A model generated the notes under the pieces. The model did no database searches. It was given only the letters and a program-made list of their open reading frames with translations, and was not told where the DNA came from. The position numbers and the translations under genes were made by a program. A DNA stretch of 64,000 nt from Vibrio amylolyticus (GTDB lineage: Bacteria > Pseudomonadota > Gammaproteobacteria > Enterobacterales > Vibrionaceae), in contig NZ_JAJHVV010000009.1 of assembly GCF_023145695.1 (NCBI RefSeq), positions 1 to 64,000 on the forward strand, given 5' to 3'. Below, in pieces: positions 36,034-45,714 of the stretch (its first letter is position 1; each line of letters opens with the position of its first letter).

Positions 36034-36144
36034 TGACCCTTCTTAAGCCGAGGGTCACCTAGCCAACTGACGTTGTTAGTGAACACGAGATTTGTTCACA
36101 AATATATATAGCCAATCCCCTCGATTTTTGGGATTGGCTTTTTT
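36034..36144 (+). ncRNA. qrr: Qrr quorum-regulatory small RNA
   Basis: A Hfq-dependent small RNA of about 111 bases, made at low cell density, that pairs with luxR/hapR-type and other quorum mRNAs. It has a 5' stem (TGACCCT/AGGGTCA), the near-invariant Qrr core CCTAGCCAACTGACGTTG directly after it, a third stem (GTGAACA/TGTTCAC), and a terminator (AGCCAATCCC/GGGATTGGCT then T5). Upstream lie a perfect sigma-54 promoter and two LuxO sites. Vibrios have up to five copies; I cannot say which one this is. Its neighbours are a GNAT gene and a DUF3612 regulator. Confidence 0.96.
36110..36144 (+). terminator. Terminator of qrr
   Basis: Ten-bp stem AGCCAATCCC (36110-36119) / GGGATTGGCT (36130-36139), then a T run to 36144. 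Confidence 0.93.
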
Positions 36145-36168
36145 CTTTCCAAAGTCTAGTTTCTGCCT

Positions 36169-37689
36169 TTATCCTTCACACTGGTGATAACAACTCGGTT
36201 TACGTGGGCATACTGCACCGCGAGAACAAATGACTCTAGCGTCTGACTCTATCCCTCTTTCAATCCAGTTGATGTTCAAGATCTTTGCGATCGTCGTAAA
36301 CTCTTTTCGAATGTGGTTGGGTATTGCAGCGCTTCCGCCTTGCGATACACATAATGATTTTAGATCTTCAGCGATTGAGCGAGAGTCACCACCTTGTGCA
36401 TCAATGGCAGGGTTGAGGTCTATTCCTGCACACAATACGCGGTTGTTTCCAGCAGGGTCAGTCATGTTGACTGATTCACAGCAGTAGATTCTAGGTTCAT
36501 CGCCAACATTTAGGATCGAAATCTGAGCGGAGCTGTGGCTCTTAGGTTCTGAGAGTCTTCTAAATACGGCCCAATGTTGGCAAGGATCATTGACCTTCCG
36601 CATATTTCCCCACGGAAGCGGAATGCCGTTTCCTCGATAAACTGCTTTCAGCTTATTTTGTCCGTAAGCATCAAAATAGTGCCAGTGTGGGTAAGGAGAA
36701 ACCACGGTCATTCTGCGCATTGCGACTGACGGTGAGACCCCTGCTTTTTGGTGCACATCAATTTCATAGCCGCTGCGGTCTAACAGTTGCCTAAAAGGCA
36801 CTTTAGGGCAAAGTAAAGCGCCAGCAAAGAAGCTTGATTCAAAATCACGCCAGGCTTGTAAAATATCCTGAGAGTTCAACTCTGATGTTGGGTTAGCAGG
36901 GCTTGAGGTATCCTCCCAGCTGTTAGTATGACCGACGGAAAGGACACTCTTAAGCCCTTCTTTGCGGTGTAAAATACAGTGCCCAATATACACAGCTAAA
37001 TCGTACTTAAGCCTAGTCGGGTAATCTCTCAGTATCTCATTGAGGTAGATGGTGCTCGGTGATTCAAAAAAAGAAGTAACGAGTTGCTTAGCGCTTACGC
37101 CTAGCTCATCGACGACATCTTGAGGTGTGCGGCTGATCCAACGAATCCTTACTCCTAAGCTTTTGGCAATATCAATCAAATCTTCAATAGCAAGGTTCAG
37201 TCTTTTTAAACCAACCTCTTCTGCTGCTCGCTCAAGATGAGGAAAGTGATTTTGATTACTCTCTTGATGAGCACGTATCAAGAGGTGCGCAAACTGTCTT
37301 CCGGTAATCCCTGTTTGTGAAAGCATTTCTGGGATGGCAATTTGTAAAATATCGTTCGAAAAAAGAAAACTGGGCTCCAGTGCCATACCGCTGATACCGC
37401 CGCGATTTCCTTTATCCGGTGTAATAGCACTTTGTTCGGGCTCATCATCGAGGAACCAACGAGGATCTTTTTGAAAAACTTCGGCAATGACTTCAAGCAT
37501 ATCAACACTAGGGACACGTTTTCCCCGCTCTATCATCGAGAGGTAAGAAACAGAGGGTGCGTACTCAGGGTTAACACGAATGCATCTCGCAGAGAGATCC
37601 TCCATAGTTAAGTGGTTGCGTTTTCTCAGGTTTCTAATCTTAGTACCTAAGAAATGGGACTGGCGAACTAAGCTTTTTGATAGAGACAT
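36169..37689 (-). CDS. XRE-family regulator with DUF3612 domain
   Basis: A 506-residue regulator. Residues 10-75 are a Cro/CI helix-turn-helix (LGTKIRNLRKRNHLTMEDLS; SYLSMIERGKRVPSVDMLEVI); the rest is the DUF3612 region, resembling the short-chain-acyl regulators PrpR/RamB, with an ImmA-like middle and a Cys-rich end (CSRGAVCPRKPSCYHQC), which may bind a metal or cluster. I remember DUF3612 genes beside malate synthase in vibrios. Here the divergent neighbour is a malate-synthase-G-like domain. Two direct repeats, TTGTAAAATT, overlap its start. Confidence 0.82.
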   Translation of the reverse strand: MSLSKSLVRQSHFLGTKIRNLRKRNHLTMEDLSARCIRVNPEYAPSVSYLSMIERGKRVPSVDMLEVIAEVFQKDPRWFLDDEPEQSAITPDKGNRGGISGMALEPSFLFSNDILQIAIPEMLSQTGITGRQFAHLLIRAHQESNQNHFPHLERAAEEVGLKRLNLAIEDLIDIAKSLGVRIRWISRTPQDVVDELGVSAKQLVTSFFESPSTIYLNEILRDYPTRLKYDLAVYIGHCILHRKEGLKSVLSVGHTNSWEDTSSPANPTSELNSQDILQAWRDFESSFFAGALLCPKVPFRQLLDRSGYEIDVHQKAGVSPSVAMRRMTVVSPYPHWHYFDAYGQNKLKAVYRGNGIPLPWGNMRKVNDPCQHWAVFRRLSEPKSHSSAQISILNVGDEPRIYCCESVNMTDPAGNNRVLCAGIDLNPAIDAQGGDSRSIAEDLKSLCVSQGGSAAIPNHIRKEFTTIAKILNINWIERGIESDARVICSRGAVCPRKPSCYHQCEG

Positions 37690-37690
37690 T

Positions 37691-37714
37691 TTGTAAAATT
37701 CACATTGTAAAATT
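37691..37714. promoter_or_regulatory. Direct repeats ahead of the DUF3612 gene, possible operator
   Basis: TTGTAAAATT occurs at 37691-37700 and again at 37705-37714, 14 bases apart, directly upstream of the minus-strand start codon; a related TTGTGAAATT follows near 37719-37728. Their position suggests autoregulation. Confidence 0.5.
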
Positions 37715-37932
37715 TTTGTTGTGAAATTGTAGTCAAAAATTCGCTAATCTTCCAAGTAAGCAATGTCACATATTTACCGAGAAAGTTAAGTAAATTTTGA
37801 ATATTTGCTCTAAATGAATTTTATTTGGTAGTAGCAATCAAATTTGGTCGCTAAAAATCGTTAACAAGAGATAACACTGAACTGCTCAACAAACGGTGTC
37901 CAAACTTGATTGACCACACAGAGGGAAAGACT

Positions 37933-38493
37933 ATGAATATGCTTAGATTCGATAAAAAAGAGACCACTACAAACAATAAACCGTTTATCGCTGAAGCTGT
38001 CTTTGCCGTAGAGACTATCAGCGCAAAACAGCAAAATGAGAAACAAGTGAAAGCGAAGCAGCTTCTCGATAAGCTTTTTCCTCTTGAGCATGGTTCACAT
38101 CAAGAGGTAAGTGGGTATATGATTGATTACCGTCATATGGTTGCGTACTTCAAAGATGGGTCGCACAGTGGGTTGAAAAATAATAGAAACTTTGTAGCCT
38201 ACACTGGCGAGAAAGAAGATCCCTCTTCTATTCTGTTTAAAGATGGCAATGGCAGCCACGTAGACGTGTCCTTTGGTTGTCACAAAGGAACGGGTTGTGT
38301 TGAGCTAGTTGATATTGATGATATTCAATTAGAGACGTGTACCAACTTTACTCAAGAAATGGTGGCAATGCGTCATTGGGTAAGCTTAGTTCAAGGCGAC
38401 GAAAAAGGTAAACCAAGTGCGTGCAGTGAAGACAAAGAATATACCGCGAAAAGTGGTGAAGACTACACGTTGGAATATTGCTACAATATTTAA
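37933..38493 (+). CDS. Stand-alone malate-synthase-G-like alpha/beta domain protein
   Basis: A 186-residue protein that, by eye, matches the non-catalytic alpha/beta domain of malate synthase G: LLDKLFPLEHGSHQEVSGYM, FKDGSHSGLKNNRNFVAYTG, SSILFKDGNGSHVDVSFG, ELVDIDDIQLETCT and WVSLVQGD. MSG has the same order (FPL..GSHKDVTGY, LKDP..FVGY, LLNNGLHIEI, DI..EAA, NWLGLMKGD). The TIM barrel with the active-site residues is absent, so it cannot be a malate synthase by itself. The ATG at 37933 has GAGGG upstream. It is divergent from the DUF3612 regulator. A binding or regulatory role is my inference. Confidence 0.55.
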   Translation: MNMLRFDKKETTTNNKPFIAEAVFAVETISAKQQNEKQVKAKQLLDKLFPLEHGSHQEVSGYMIDYRHMVAYFKDGSHSGLKNNRNFVAYTGEKEDPSSILFKDGNGSHVDVSFGCHKGTGCVELVDIDDIQLETCTNFTQEMVAMRHWVSLVQGDEKGKPSACSEDKEYTAKSGEDYTLEYCYNI

Positions 38494-38540
38494 TTAAGCC
38501 ATTGTTTAAAAGCTAAATTATTTTCTAATTATTTAGTAAG

Positions 38541-38565
38541 CGCTCACTGATAAGTGGGCGTTTTT
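38541..38565 (+). terminator. Terminator after the malate-synthase-G-like gene
   Basis: CGCTCACT (38541-38548), GATA loop, AGTGGGCG (38553-38560, one G-U), then T5. It lies 20 bases ahead of the next gene's GTG, so read-through probably sets that gene's level. Confidence 0.75.
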
Positions 38566-38584
38566 ATTTGTCTAAGGAAAGCGT

Positions 38585-39118
38585 GTGAAGCCAGTGAGTA
38601 AAGCCGACGGCGAAATCTGTTACCCATTTATTTATGAAGACAGTCCTATCTGTGATTTTGAGATCATTACTGATGAACTGTGCAGCCGTATCGGCTTAGT
38701 GCTGACTCTGAATCTAGATGAGGTAAGCCGAGATGTTTTGCAGCGTCTACAGCCGAATGTTTATCATTTAAATGGCTCTGTACGTGGCAAACAGGCCATT
38801 ACGGAAGTAGAATTTGACGAACTCTATGATGACTATAACCATCTACGTACTCTGTTAGATGGCGGGTTTAAAGGGTTTGTATTACCGGGCGGGGATCGCA
38901 TTGCAAGTGAACTTCATGTATGTCGAACTAATGCAAAGAAAGTGGTGAGAGCGTTGGTCGCTATTGAGCATTCAGGTAAGAAAAGCCCTGATCCTTGCTT
39001 ATTCCGTTATGCCAATCTCCTCGCCAACGTGATGTATACATTGGCATCCTATACTAACTATCGCTTACAAGTGAAAGAAGTTGAGTTTGTCAGTAAAAGC
39101 TACTCAATACCTAAATAG
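38585..39118 (+). CDS. PduO-type cobalamin adenosyltransferase-like protein
   Basis: A 177-residue protein with the helical-bundle pattern of ATP:cob(I)alamin adenosyltransferases of PduO/MMAB type: GGFKGFVLPGGDRIASELHVCRTNAKKVVRAL, and FRYANLLANVMYTLASYTN at the C-terminus. The usual N-terminal ATP loop (TxxGDxGxTxL) is missing; the protein starts with KPVSKADGEICYPFIYED, so catalysis is doubtful. The GTG start has AAGGA. It lies just after the malate-synthase-G-like gene, separated by a terminator. Confidence 0.65.
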   Translation: MKPVSKADGEICYPFIYEDSPICDFEIITDELCSRIGLVLTLNLDEVSRDVLQRLQPNVYHLNGSVRGKQAITEVEFDELYDDYNHLRTLLDGGFKGFVLPGGDRIASELHVCRTNAKKVVRALVAIEHSGKKSPDPCLFRYANLLANVMYTLASYTNYRLQVKEVEFVSKSYSIPK

Positions 39119-39170
39119 GTCTTATATTTTGGGTTAGCCAAGACGCCGTATCATGGAATCCGATGGAAAC

Positions 39171-39207
39171 GAAAAATCCCCTATGGTCGAGATGACCAAT
39201 AGGGGAT
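39171..39207 (-). terminator. Terminator of malK
   Basis: ATCCCCTATGGTC (39176-39188) with GACCAATAGGGGAT (39194-39207). On the minus strand it is followed by U5 (A run 39172-39176). Confidence 0.85.
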
Positions 39208-39235
39208 GAATAATTAATGATTTAAGTTGTGTCTC

Positions 39236-40357
39236 TTACTGAGGAAGGTCGACACCGGCTTCTTGGTGTAGACGACGACATGCATCGCCATTACTATGGA
39301 ATAGATGGCAACGATGAGCAGGAATACCAATCTCTAGTTTATCTCCCACTTCAACGGCAAGCGTATCTGGTTGGCGATAATTCACATCCGCATCTGCACC
39401 TTCTAGGTTAAGGTACACTTGTGTTTCATTTCCGAGTTTTTCAACGATCATCACTTCGCCTTCAATCGTCGCATCACCATCGCAGGCTGTTAATAGATGT
39501 TCAGGACGAACCCCTAGTGACATGCGATCACCGCGATTAACGGTTGTACCGTCAACCGGAATCCAGAACGACATCCCATTTGAAAGCTGCACTTTTACTT
39601 GATGAGATTCTACCTCATCGATGAAGACACTCATGAAGTTCATCTTTGGTGAGCCGATGAAGCCGGCAACAAATCGGTTTTGAGGGTAATGGTATAGCTC
39701 TAAAGGTTTACCTACTTGAGAGACATAACCATCATCAAGCACCACAATTTTATCGGCCATCGTCATCGCTTCAACTTGATCGTGCGTTACATAGATCATG
39801 GTACAGCCGAGTTTACGTTGAAGCTTAGTGATTTGAGAACGCATCTGAACTCGAAGCGCAGCATCTAAGTTTGATAGGGGTTCATCGAGTAAAAATACGT
39901 TTGGCTGCGATACTAATGTTCGGCCAATGGCAACACGCTGACGTTGCCCACCAGAGAGGGCTTTAGGTTGACGATCCAGAAGATGAGTAAGCTGTAAGAT
40001 ATCGGCAGCGTGCTCAACGCGTTGATCGATTTCTTTTTTATCGGCTTTTGCCAGCTTTAGGCCAAAAGACATGTTATCGAAGAGATTTAAGTGCGGGTAG
40101 AGCGCATAGGACTGAAACACCATACCGACACCACGTTTGGACGGTTCTATGTCATTCATACGTTCGTTGCCGATGTATAAGTCACCTGAGGTGATATCTT
40201 CTAAGCCCGCGATACAGCGAAGGAGTGTAGATTTACCGCAGCCAGATGGCCCAACAAATACGACGAACTCTCCCTCTTGTATTTCTAGATCAACGTTTTT
40301 AGATATCAATACATCGCCATACGCTTTACTTACATTTTTTAACGTGACATTCGTCAT
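39236..40357 (-). CDS. malK: MalK, maltose/maltodextrin ABC transporter ATPase
   Basis: Energy subunit of the maltose importer and, in enteric bacteria, an inhibitor of MalT. The 373-residue protein has GPSGCGKST (Walker A, about 36-44), [10 protein letters not shown] (Q loop), [13 protein letters not shown] (signature), [12 protein letters not shown] (Walker B) and VTHD (switch His), followed by a C-terminal OB-type regulatory domain ([16 protein letters not shown]). Length matches E. coli MalK (371). It is divergent from malEFG across 784 bases and has its own terminator. Confidence 0.95.
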   Translation of the reverse strand: MTNVTLKNVSKAYGDVLISKNVDLEIQEGEFVVFVGPSGCGKSTLLRCIAGLEDITSGDLYIGNERMNDIEPSKRGVGMVFQSYALYPHLNLFDNMSFGLKLAKADKKEIDQRVEHAADILQLTHLLDRQPKALSGGQRQRVAIGRTLVSQPNVFLLDEPLSNLDAALRVQMRSQITKLQRKLGCTMIYVTHDQVEAMTMADKIVVLDDGYVSQVGKPLELYHYPQNRFVAGFIGSPKMNFMSVFIDEVESHQVKVQLSNGMSFWIPVDGTTVNRGDRMSLGVRPEHLLTACDGDATIEGEVMIVEKLGNETQVYLNLEGADADVNYRQPDTLAVEVGDKLEIGIPAHRCHLFHSNGDACRRLHQEAGVDLPQ

Positions 40358-41141
40358 CCAGCTCGTCCTCGATCAATCATATTTATTCGTTATTGCCTAA
40401 GCCAGAGTAGGGTCGCTAGGCAATAATCATTGTAATTTGGTTAGGTGGTGTACCTAGAGTTGAGATTCGATCACCTTGAACCAAAATAGGTACTAGAGCA
40501 AGAAAAAAGGGTGAGGACGCTACTATTGTTTAGATAAAAATATAACTCGATGTTGAGTATGTCACTATCCCATCGTGTTTCTTCACACTAAGCGTACCAT
40601 CACCCATCAAAACCAATAATCGGTTGCCATCCCCCGTTAATAACGATGTTTCCCGCTCTTGATATAGACATAAAGTGAATACCTATGTAATCAAGAACAA
40701 AATGTGAACATCCCTCTAAATAACTGGAAACCAATTCGGTGTTGTAAACCAGAGCTCAGTTTTGCTAAACATCTGGAAAGGGTTCTTACTATCCACTCTT
40801 GGATGATGTAAGTCTCTTCGTTTTGGTGCTCTAGTGCATCCTCCTAGGTAAATTTTGTCTGGGGGGAGTAGAAAAGGAGGAGGCTTGGAGGGAGTAGAAA
40901 TCAAGAAGACGATCTATCTCAAATAAATATGAGTGATGTTAGTGAGAATGATCACATAAAGTCTCTATTTTGTGACAGCGTACACCATAGTGAGTCGTTA
41001 AGGATCACGAAAATGCGCCATAATAGCAAGGGCGTAGGGAGTGGGAGGATGAGCTAGAGTGTTTTTTCTAACACTATGTATGTCGAAATACGGCAAACCT
41101 CTTGGTAAGCCCTACAACACAAAAATAAAAAGGATATAGAC
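40358..41141. promoter_or_regulatory. malK-malE divergent control region
   Basis: The 784-base gap holds several purine-rich MalT-type boxes (E. coli consensus GGGGA[TG]GAGG): CATCCTCC (40837-40844, minus), GGGGGGAG (40861-40868), GGAGGAGG (40876-40883), GGAGGGAG (40887-40894) and GGGAGGAT (41043-41050). A CRP-like site, AGTGAGAATGATCACA (40941-40956), and a CATAAT -10-like box near 41020 lie on the malE side. This layout resembles the enteric malEFG-malK intergenic region. Individual boxes are degenerate and unproven. Confidence 0.55.
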
Positions 41142-42323
41142 ATGAAAAATGCCCTAAGCACTGTAGCGCTAAGTACATTAGTTGCTCTTGGCTCTTTTGG
41201 TGCGCACGCTGCTATCGATGAAGGTCAACTAACTATCTGGATTAACGGTGATAAAGGTTATAACGGACTTGCTGAAGTAGGTAAGAAGTTTGAAGAAGAG
41301 ACGGGTATTAAAGTCACAGTTGCTCACCCTGATGGTCTAGAAGCTCGCTTCCCTCAAGTAGCAGCAACGGGTGATGGTCCTGATATCGTATTTTGGGCAC
41401 ACGATCGTTTTGGTGGTTACGCTGAATCGGGTCTACTGGCTGAGATCAACCCTTCTAAAGAGATCAAAGATGGCATCGTAGACTTTGCTTGGGACGCGGT
41501 AAAATACAACGGTAAAGTCATTGGTTACCCAGTTGCAATTGAATCGTTATCTCTAATTTACAACAAAGATTTAGTTCCTAACCCGCCTAAAACATGGGAA
41601 GAAGTTGAAGAGCTAAACAAGAAACTTGCTAAAGATGGCAAGTCTGCAATCATGTGGAACCTAAAAGAACCCTACTTCACGTGGCCACTAATGGCTGCTG
41701 ATGGCGGTTACGCATTTAAGTATGGTGCTGAAGGCTACAACGTTAAAGATGCAGGTATCGCAACAGACGGCGTTAAAGGTTCAATGAACTTTGTTAAGTC
41801 TCTGGTTGATAAAGGCGTAATCTCTCCAGATATGGATTACTCAGTTTCTGAGTCTGCATTTAACCAAGGCCAAACGGCGATGACAATCAATGGCCCATGG
41901 GCATGGGGTAACATTGAAACGTCTGGTATTAACTACGGTGTGACAACGCTCCCTAAGTTTAATGGTCAAGCGTCTAAACCATTCGTCGGTGTTTTAACTG
42001 CTGGTATCAGCACGGCATCACCAAACAAAGACCTAGCGGTTGAGTTCCTAGAGAACTACCTACTAACGAACGATGGTTTGCGTAAAGTGAATGATGACAA
42101 GCCACTAGGTGCGGTAGCGCTTAACTCATTCCAACGTGAGCTTGACTCAGATAAGCGTATTGCGGCGACAATGGACAACGCAATGAATGGCGAAATCATG
42201 CCAAATATCCCACAAATGAACGCATTCTGGGAGGGCGCTAAGAACGCTATCATCAATATCGTTGATGGCCGTCAGACTGTAGATGAAGCACTGTCTGATG
42301 CTGAGAAACAGATGACACGATAA
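41142..42323 (+). CDS. malE: MalE, periplasmic maltose-binding protein
   Basis: Binds maltose and maltodextrins in the periplasm and delivers them to MalFGK2. The 393-residue protein has a signal peptide ([23 protein letters not shown]) and a mature part very like E. coli [57 protein letters not shown], and the C-terminal [14 protein letters not shown]. It starts the malEFG operon. AAGGA precedes the ATG. Confidence 0.96.
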   Translation: MKNALSTVALSTLVALGSFGAHAAIDEGQLTIWINGDKGYNGLAEVGKKFEEETGIKVTVAHPDGLEARFPQVAATGDGPDIVFWAHDRFGGYAESGLLAEINPSKEIKDGIVDFAWDAVKYNGKVIGYPVAIESLSLIYNKDLVPNPPKTWEEVEELNKKLAKDGKSAIMWNLKEPYFTWPLMAADGGYAFKYGAEGYNVKDAGIATDGVKGSMNFVKSLVDKGVISPDMDYSVSESAFNQGQTAMTINGPWAWGNIETSGINYGVTTLPKFNGQASKPFVGVLTAGISTASPNKDLAVEFLENYLLTNDGLRKVNDDKPLGAVALNSFQRELDSDKRIAATMDNAMNGEIMPNIPQMNAFWEGAKNAIINIVDGRQTVDEALSDAEKQMTR

Positions 42324-42338
42324 TAAGTTCCACCATTA

Positions 42339-42360
42339 AAGGAGAGGGTAACCTCTCCTT
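42339..42360 (+). terminator. Attenuating hairpin between malE and malF
   Basis: AAGGAGAGG (42339-42347), GTAA loop, CCTCTCCTT (42352-42360), perfect 9-bp stem with no U tract. Such stems after a binding-protein gene hold its mRNA level above that of the permease genes. Confidence 0.65.
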
Positions 42361-42405
42361 CATTTCTATTTTTATTCTCTATTTTTATCGCTAGCAGGTT
42401 CCTCT

Positions 42406-43980
42406 ATGCAGTCAGTTCAAGGTACAGATGCAATGACATCAGCAACAACGAGTTTACCGACCAGCAAGAGTGTCTTCATTAAATGGGCACTTTTAGGGTC
42501 AGTCGGTCTCGTTAATGGTTATGCCACCATTCTCATGTATTCTCGTGGTGAAACCGCGTTTGCACTTTTAACCGTCATTCTCACAGCACTAGCACTGTAT
42601 ATTTTTGGCAGTAAAAAGACGTACGCGCATCGTTATATCTATCCGGGTATTGCCGGAATGATCTTATTTATTATTTTCCCTCTGGTTTATACCGTAGGGT
42701 TAGCATTCACCAACTACAGCGCAAAAAACCAACTCTCTTTTGAGCGAGCCCAGAGTGTTCTACTTGATAGAACTTATCAGAGTGGCGAGAGCTATCCATT
42801 CAGTCTGTATAAAACAGAGAATGGACATCAAATTGCGGTTGAAAAAGGTGAACAGTTATTAGTCACTGATACTTTCAATCTAGCGTCGTTATCGGTTACT
42901 GATATGGATCTATCTGTCGCAGAGTCAGTTGACGGCGAAAAAGAACAGATCAGAGCGATAATTCAAAATCGAACTGCTTTGAGTGGTGTTGATCTACACC
43001 TGCCAAGTGGTGAAGACATACGCATGAGTGGATTAAGAAAATTCGCTGCCGTTGTTCCTCTTTATACGCTTCAAGATGATGGCGAATTATTAGTCAATAA
43101 CGAGACTGGCGAACTGTTCCGACCAAATATGGACGTTGGTTTCTATCAGCCAGTTGATGAAGCAGGCAGCTTTGTGGGTTCTACCGTCTCTCCGGGGTTC
43201 ATTGTTGATATAGGCACCCATAACTTCGAACGAATTTGGAAAGATGATGGCATTAAAGAACCGTTTATCAGCATCTTTATTTGGACCATTGTCTTCTCTG
43301 TTATTACGGTGATCGCAACACTTATCATCGGTCTTATTCTTGCCAGTATTGTTCAATGGGAAGCGTTAAAAGGTCGCGCAATTTATCGCGTGTTGCTTAT
43401 CCTTCCGTATGCGGTACCCGCTTTTATTTCGATTCTGATATTTAAAGGCTTATTTAACCAAAGCTTTGGTGAAATCAATGTGGTGCTGCAATCTCTATTT
43501 GGTATCAGCCCTGCGTGGTTCTCAGATCCACTCCTTGCGAAAACCATGGTACTTATCGTTAATACATGGCTTGGGTTCCCTTATATGATGATTCTGTGTA
43601 TGGGGCTACTGAAGGCGATTCCAGAGGATCTATACGAAGCTTCTGCTATTGATGGTGCGAACTTTATTCATAATTTTACCAAAGTAACCTTACCACTGAT
43701 GATTAAGCCGTTAACGCCGCTACTGATTGCCGCTTTCGCGTTCAACTTTAATAACTTTGTTATGATTCAGCTATTAACTCAGGGCGGTCCAAATATGATA
43801 GGGACTTCTGAACCAGCAGGTTATACCGATCTATTAGTAAGTTATACCTACCGCATCGCGTTTGAAGGCGCAGGTGGTCAAGACTTTGGTTTGGCAAGTG
43901 CAATCGCAACACTGATCTTCCTACTCGTTGGTGGATTGGCATTACTTAACTTACGCTTCACGAAGCTTTCTCAAGATTAA
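42406..43980 (+). CDS. malF: MalF, maltose ABC transporter permease
   Basis: Membrane subunit pairing with MalG. The 524-residue protein (E. coli MalF 514) has N-terminal helices, the large periplasmic P2 loop typical of MalF (about 105-275), and the permease core with the EAA loop [21 protein letters not shown], which contacts MalK. The N-terminus has an extra 25 or so residues; ATG 42406 has AGG nearby, and ATG 42433 is an alternative start. Next comes malG, 11 bases on. Confidence 0.95.
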   Translation: MQSVQGTDAMTSATTSLPTSKSVFIKWALLGSVGLVNGYATILMYSRGETAFALLTVILTALALYIFGSKKTYAHRYIYPGIAGMILFIIFPLVYTVGLAFTNYSAKNQLSFERAQSVLLDRTYQSGESYPFSLYKTENGHQIAVEKGEQLLVTDTFNLASLSVTDMDLSVAESVDGEKEQIRAIIQNRTALSGVDLHLPSGEDIRMSGLRKFAAVVPLYTLQDDGELLVNNETGELFRPNMDVGFYQPVDEAGSFVGSTVSPGFIVDIGTHNFERIWKDDGIKEPFISIFIWTIVFSVITVIATLIIGLILASIVQWEALKGRAIYRVLLILPYAVPAFISILIFKGLFNQSFGEINVVLQSLFGISPAWFSDPLLAKTMVLIVNTWLGFPYMMILCMGLLKAIPEDLYEASAIDGANFIHNFTKVTLPLMIKPLTPLLIAAFAFNFNNFVMIQLLTQGGPNMIGTSEPAGYTDLLVSYTYRIAFEGAGGQDFGLASAIATLIFLLVGGLALLNLRFTKLSQD

Positions 43981-43991
43981 GGATAATAATA

Positions 43992-44882
43992 ATGGCAATG
44001 GTACAAGGTAAATCCTTAAAATATCGTGTATGGGCAACACACATCGCTCTCTGGGTGTTTTTGTCGCTCATAATCTTTCCACTGTTAATGGTCATCGCGA
44101 TTTCGTTTCGAGAAGGTAACTTCGCGACAGGTAGCTTGATTCCAGAAAATCCTTCATTAGAGCACTGGAAGTTGGCGCTTGGATTCAGTGTGACCCATGC
44201 CGATGGCTCGGTGACACCGCCTCCGTTCCCTGTATTAACCTGGTTATGGAACTCAGTAAAAGTGGCGGGTATTACGTCTGTACTCGTCGTATCGCTCTCA
44301 ACAACGTCTGCCTACGCGTTTGCAAGAATGCGCTTTAAAGGTAAGAACACTATTTTGAAAGCGATGATGATCTTTCAAATGTTCCCAGCTGTACTGGCTT
44401 TAGTAGCTATCTATGCGTTGTTTGACAAACTTGGGCAGTATATTCCGTTTCTTGGCTTGAACACGCACGGAGGATTGATTTTCTCTTATCTTGGCGGGAT
44501 AGCGTTGCATGTTTGGACAATCAAAGGTTACTTTGAATCAATTGATAATTCATTAGAAGAAGCGGCCGCACTTGATGGTGCAACGCCTTGGCAAGCCTTT
44601 AGATTGGTATTATTGCCACTTTCTGTTCCAATCTTGGCAGTTGTGTTTATTTTGTCATTTATTATGGTCGTCGGTGAAGTTCCGGTAGCATCATTGTTAC
44701 TTTCTGATGTAAACTCGTACACACTAGCGGTTGGAATGCAGCAGTATTTGTACCCTCAGAACTATCTATGGGGTGACTTTGCGGCAGCAGCAGTACTTTC
44801 TGCATTACCTATCACTATCGTATTTTTACTTGCGCAGCGTTGGCTTGTCGGAGGACTTACAGCTGGCGGTGTGAAAGGATAA
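43992..44882 (+). CDS. malG: MalG, maltose ABC transporter permease
   Basis: The second membrane subunit of the maltose importer. It has 296 residues, equal to E. coli MalG, with six membrane helices, the EAA loop [22 protein letters not shown], and the conserved C-terminal end [16 protein letters not shown], which reaches into the MalK interface. AGGAT precedes the ATG. The operon ends here, followed by two terminator-like stems. Confidence 0.96.
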   Translation: MAMVQGKSLKYRVWATHIALWVFLSLIIFPLLMVIAISFREGNFATGSLIPENPSLEHWKLALGFSVTHADGSVTPPPFPVLTWLWNSVKVAGITSVLVVSLSTTSAYAFARMRFKGKNTILKAMMIFQMFPAVLALVAIYALFDKLGQYIPFLGLNTHGGLIFSYLGGIALHVWTIKGYFESIDNSLEEAAALDGATPWQAFRLVLLPLSVPILAVVFILSFIMVVGEVPVASLLLSDVNSYTLAVGMQQYLYPQNYLWGDFAAAAVLSALPITIVFLLAQRWLVGGLTAGGVKG

Positions 44883-44891
44883 TAACGATAA

Positions 44892-44913
44892 GGGCGACCC
44901 TAAAGGGCCGCCC
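44892..44913 (+). terminator. First hairpin after malG
   Basis: GGGCGACCC (44892-44900), TAAA loop, GGGCCGCCC (44905-44913), one mismatch, then ATTTGTT. A GC-rich stem with a weak U tract, directly after malG. Confidence 0.6.
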
Positions 44914-45070
44914 ATTTGTTCATTAGCTTAACATTTTAGGTTTGGCCGCCGATCCGTTAAGACTAAGAGCAATTCTGGCGTTACGCATAGCTGGCTGTTA
45001 GCTAGATTCCTTACATAATTTTCACTAACAGTTTTTGTAACCAAAACCCTAGCATTGCTTGGGTTTTTTT
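44914..45070 (+). ncRNA. Possible malG 3'-UTR-derived small RNA
   Basis: After the first malG hairpin comes about 130 bases with no gene, ending in a second and stronger terminator: AAAACCC (45043-45049) with an inner AGC/GCT pair and GGGTTTTTTT (45061-45070). I know of MalH, a small RNA cut from the malG 3' end in E. coli. The layout here would allow a similar RNA, but no promoter or processing site can be named. It could also be simple tandem termination. Confidence 0.3.
45043..45070 (+). terminator. Second, strong terminator after malG
   Basis: AAAACCC-TAGC-ATT-GCTT-GGGTTTTTTT (45043-45070): stem with a short loop and a seven-T run on the plus strand. Confidence 0.8.
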
Positions 45071-45130
45071 ATATCTAAAACTTGAGTAAGTCTTTAGAGC
45101 TGTACATTCATGAAAGATAAAAGGATACAA

Positions 45131-45220
45131 ATGAACAGTGTGAATGAGTATAGGGTGCTGCAGCAAACAGAACAGCCTTCGGATAGTGCCTTGCGAGTGA
45201 TCGTCAAAATGAATATGTAA
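45131..45220 (+). CDS. Possible 29-residue peptide
   Basis: ATG 45131 with AAAGGATACAA ahead opens 29 codons (starts MNSVNEYRVLQQ, ends VKMNM) to TAA 45218-45220. The product is polar, without a membrane segment. It follows the malG terminators. No family is recognised, and a chance frame is quite possible. Confidence 0.2.
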   Translation: MNSVNEYRVLQQTEQPSDSALRVIVKMNM

Positions 45221-45281
45221 TAGAAGGATGAGTTACATTCAACTGTGATTGATGAAACACTCTGTTGGGAAAGGGGAACGT

Positions 45282-45527
45282 TTATAGTTCGCGGCTAGAA
45301 GGAGCACAGCCTAAATATTGAAGCAGAATATAGATACTCTCTTGTTTTAAAGCCACTTTTCTAAACAGATCCGCAAAGGTAGCATCACCACCAAAGCAAG
45401 CTTGGATGTAATGATTAATCTCAGCGTCTTTATAGCCTTCAACGTACATTGTTCGAACCCACTGATACTCGACCGCTTTTAGGTTATTAATGGTAGATTC
45501 ACTTAATGTGGTTTTTTTAAGGTTCAA
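45282..45527 (-). CDS. Small conserved-looking protein, unrecognised
   Basis: An 81-residue cytoplasmic protein with helices (LSESTINNLKAVEYQWVRTMYVEGYKDAEINHYIQA) and no signal or membrane part. The TTG start at 45527 has AAGGA 6 bases upstream, which supports it. A small DNA- or protein-binding role is conceivable, but nothing defines it. A single gene between malG and a thioesterase gene. Confidence 0.5.
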   Translation of the reverse strand: MNLKKTTLSESTINNLKAVEYQWVRTMYVEGYKDAEINHYIQACFGGDATFADLFRKVALKQESIYILLQYLGCAPSSREL

Positions 45528-45631
45528 GCGGTTTCCTTTTCATCGCCTATCCAATATTGAAAGCGAATTAAAGCAAATTAAGATGAAAGAAAAATGACAG
45601 TTAAGATTATTGACAAATAATTGAAAAACAA

Positions 45632-45667
45632 AGCCCAAGTCATCAATAACACGAATGAATTTGGGCT
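45632..45667 (-). terminator. Terminator of the thioesterase gene
   Basis: AGCCCAA (45632-45638) and TTGGGCT (45661-45667), with a long loop. On the minus strand the stem is followed by a U-rich stretch. Confidence 0.55.
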
Positions 45668-45714
45668 GTTTAATATGGTTTTATGGCATTTGAACGACGA
45701 TAATACGGTAAGCG

